From: an uncultured Verrucomicrobiales bacterium
GTDB taxonomy: Bacteria; Verrucomicrobiota; Verrucomicrobiia; Verrucomicrobiales; Akkermansiaceae
Direction of reading: 5' to 3'
Length of the DNA stretch: 33,968 nucleotides
Assembly (NCBI GenBank): GCA_937958875.1
Contig: CALGMJ010000127.1
Location: forward strand, 1-33,968
Under the pieces are notes generated by a model that worked only from the letters and a program-made list of their open reading frames with translations, made no database searches and was not told the DNA's origin. Numbering within the stretch: position 1 is the first letter of the stretch; every line of letters starts with the position of its first letter. The position numbers and the translations under genes are program-made. Shown piece after piece: positions 32,862-33,968 of the stretch.

Positions 32862-33968
32862 TCACTGCTCCCGCACCCGATAGAAGCCTTTTTCTTCAGT
32901 AGTTGGCAGAGTCACCGTGGCAGTATAAATCCCTGCATTTTCAGTCACTGGTGAAGCCGCAACTACTTGCCAAGTCGGGTTTTCTAGAACTGGACTAAAA
33001 TCCACAACAAAGGAGAGCCCCTCTTCCCAAGCCCAAGTAAGGGTAAACTGTCCAGGTGTCGAAGTCGGAGAAATCGCGACCGATGGCCGATCACCCGTCA
33101 TCGGTGGATTTACCACTGCTGGAGCCGCCTGCTCGAAAATCTGAAGATCAAAAACAAGATCAGAACTATCTGCAGCAGCATTGTGCACACTCACGGCCAC
33201 TTCCACAGGTTGATTTGCAGGCAAATTCAGACCACCGATAATGGCCCCTTGAGGATGCTTCTCTGTCTGAAGATTTTTCGGTCGTGGATTTTCAGCCAGT
33301 AACTGCCAATCATCAGCATCTGCCCCAGAAGCGACATTGATACGTGACCGTTCTTCGCCATTAATATAGATAATCGCACCATCATCAATAAGCCCATAGA
33401 CTGCCAGATCTGAAATGGTTTTGGTAGGCGTGAAGGTAGTTCTAAAATAGGCCGTATAACGGGTCCCAGATGGAGGAAGATTCACATCACCTCGCATCGC
33501 CCAGATATTAGAATCCGTAGATACCGATCCTGTTTCGAGTGCATCAATCCCTCCGTACCCCAGCGGCGCTGTTGCTGTTGTAAAGTCAGGTCCATTATAT
33601 CCAGCCTCAATTTGCCAACCTGGATTCCCATTTGCCCCAAAGAAGTCAGGATCTCCAGAACTTGGATCTGCGGGAGCATCACTCCCGTCCGTGAAGAGTA
33701 AATAATCCCACTGAGATCCAGGACTCAAAAGCTCATCGATTGGATTAATCCCTTCAAAAACTGCGGCACTCTCTGGCTCAGAACTACGGGGACCTCTCCC
33801 AGTAAAAGCATTTCCATAGCGAAGCTCCACATCTCCAGAATCACCACCTATCCCATCCACTGCGATGTAATAAGTCTCGCCTGCGACAGCATCAAACTCT
33901 ACCGAAGTCCCCTCATAAAAAGGCTCCTCTCCAGCCGAACTTGAAGCAAATGGCGAATCCGACCAATT
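32862..33968 (-). CDS. C-terminal part of an exported multidomain protein (5' end outside window)
   Basis: The frame is open to the window edge, so the gene begins upstream; 368 residues are visible. It starts with a repeat-like segment (EFDAVAGETYYIAVDGIGG) common in large secreted proteins of this phylum. Next comes a galactose-binding-like domain with GYGGIDA, AYFRTTF and DDGAIIYINGEE, the pattern of a carbohydrate-binding or surface module seen in lamin-tail/CotH proteins, and finally a beta region ending EKGFYRVREQ. This end resembles that of the CotH protein (RDFVRVRASLR). An inner GTG at 33858-33860 is not the real start because the coding pattern continues upstream of it. Confidence 0.75.
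   Translation of the reverse strand, partial: NWSDSPFASSSAGEEPFYEGTSVEFDAVAGETYYIAVDGIGGDSGDVELRYGNAFTGRGPRSSEPESAAVFEGINPIDELLSPGSQWDYLLFTDGSDAPADPSSGDPDFFGANGNPGWQIEAGYNGPDFTTATAPLGYGGIDALETGSVSTDSNIWAMRGDVNLPPSGTRYTAYFRTTFTPTKTISDLAVYGLIDDGAIIYINGEERSRINVASGADADDWQLLAENPRPKNLQTEKHPQGAIIGGLNLPANQPVEVAVSVHNAAADSSDLVFDLQIFEQAAPAVVNPPMTGDRPSVAISPTSTPGQFTLTWAWEEGLSFVVDFSPVLENPTWQVVAASPVTENAGIYTATVTLPTTEEKGFYRVREQ

Overview
This 34 kb window is very probably chromosomal DNA of a Verrucomicrobiota bacterium. The pointers are a large exported mosaic protein (LamG-like, Ig-like, lamin-tail, chitobiase-like and CotH parts), a second exported protein ending in a GFYRVR tail, a Chlamydia-like NrdB without the radical tyrosine, and start regions that almost never carry a Shine-Dalgarno sequence. 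No rRNA, tRNA, insertion sequence, phage gene or CRISPR array was seen. This is a housekeeping and envelope region, not a mobile island.

Layout: (1) 1-2475, minus strand: the 5' part of nrdB behind a NrdR-like dyad, then an SMP-30/gluconolactonase-like gene with its own terminator. (2) 2590-4935, plus: a cellulose-synthase-like GT2 enzyme and a lipoprotein L,D-transpeptidase, closed by a strong terminator. (3) 5021-10771, plus: glnD, tatD, a LysM lipoprotein with terminator, then a redox-dead thioredoxin-fold exported protein overlapping a PdeM-type phosphoesterase. (4) 10837-15588, plus: the CotH/lamin-tail exported mosaic protein. (5) 15613-21903, plus: a promoter overlaid by a perfect palindrome, a His/Glu-rich outer-membrane barrel, a ZnuABC-type metal importer with an extra small protein, a compact gltX, and aroE. 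(6) 30492-21857, minus: a tightly spaced nine-gene run: ATP-grasp-like protein, cdaA, an overprinted 38-residue CdaR-anchor-like microprotein, bioD, a small lipoprotein, an M29 aminopeptidase, an HscA-like Hsp70, and two tandem single-pass membrane proteins of similar build. (7) 30607-33968: a TatC with an enlarged first periplasmic loop and an acidic tail (plus), convergent with a DadA/MnmC-like FAD oxidoreductase and the 3' part of an exported protein (minus).

How the genes work together: the zinc cluster reads as one uptake route, from outer-membrane barrel to periplasmic binding protein to ABC importer, probably under a metal-responsive repressor. The cdaA segment looks like c-di-AMP synthesis in which the usual CdaR partner is cut down to its membrane anchor. 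The Hsp70 and the two membrane proteins look like an undescribed envelope-linked chaperone unit. The items most worth follow-up are the microprotein hidden in the cdaA 3' end, the Hsp70/zinc-ribbon/membrane-protein module, the tyrosine-less NrdB, the palindrome over the zinc-operon promoter, and the remodelled TatC.
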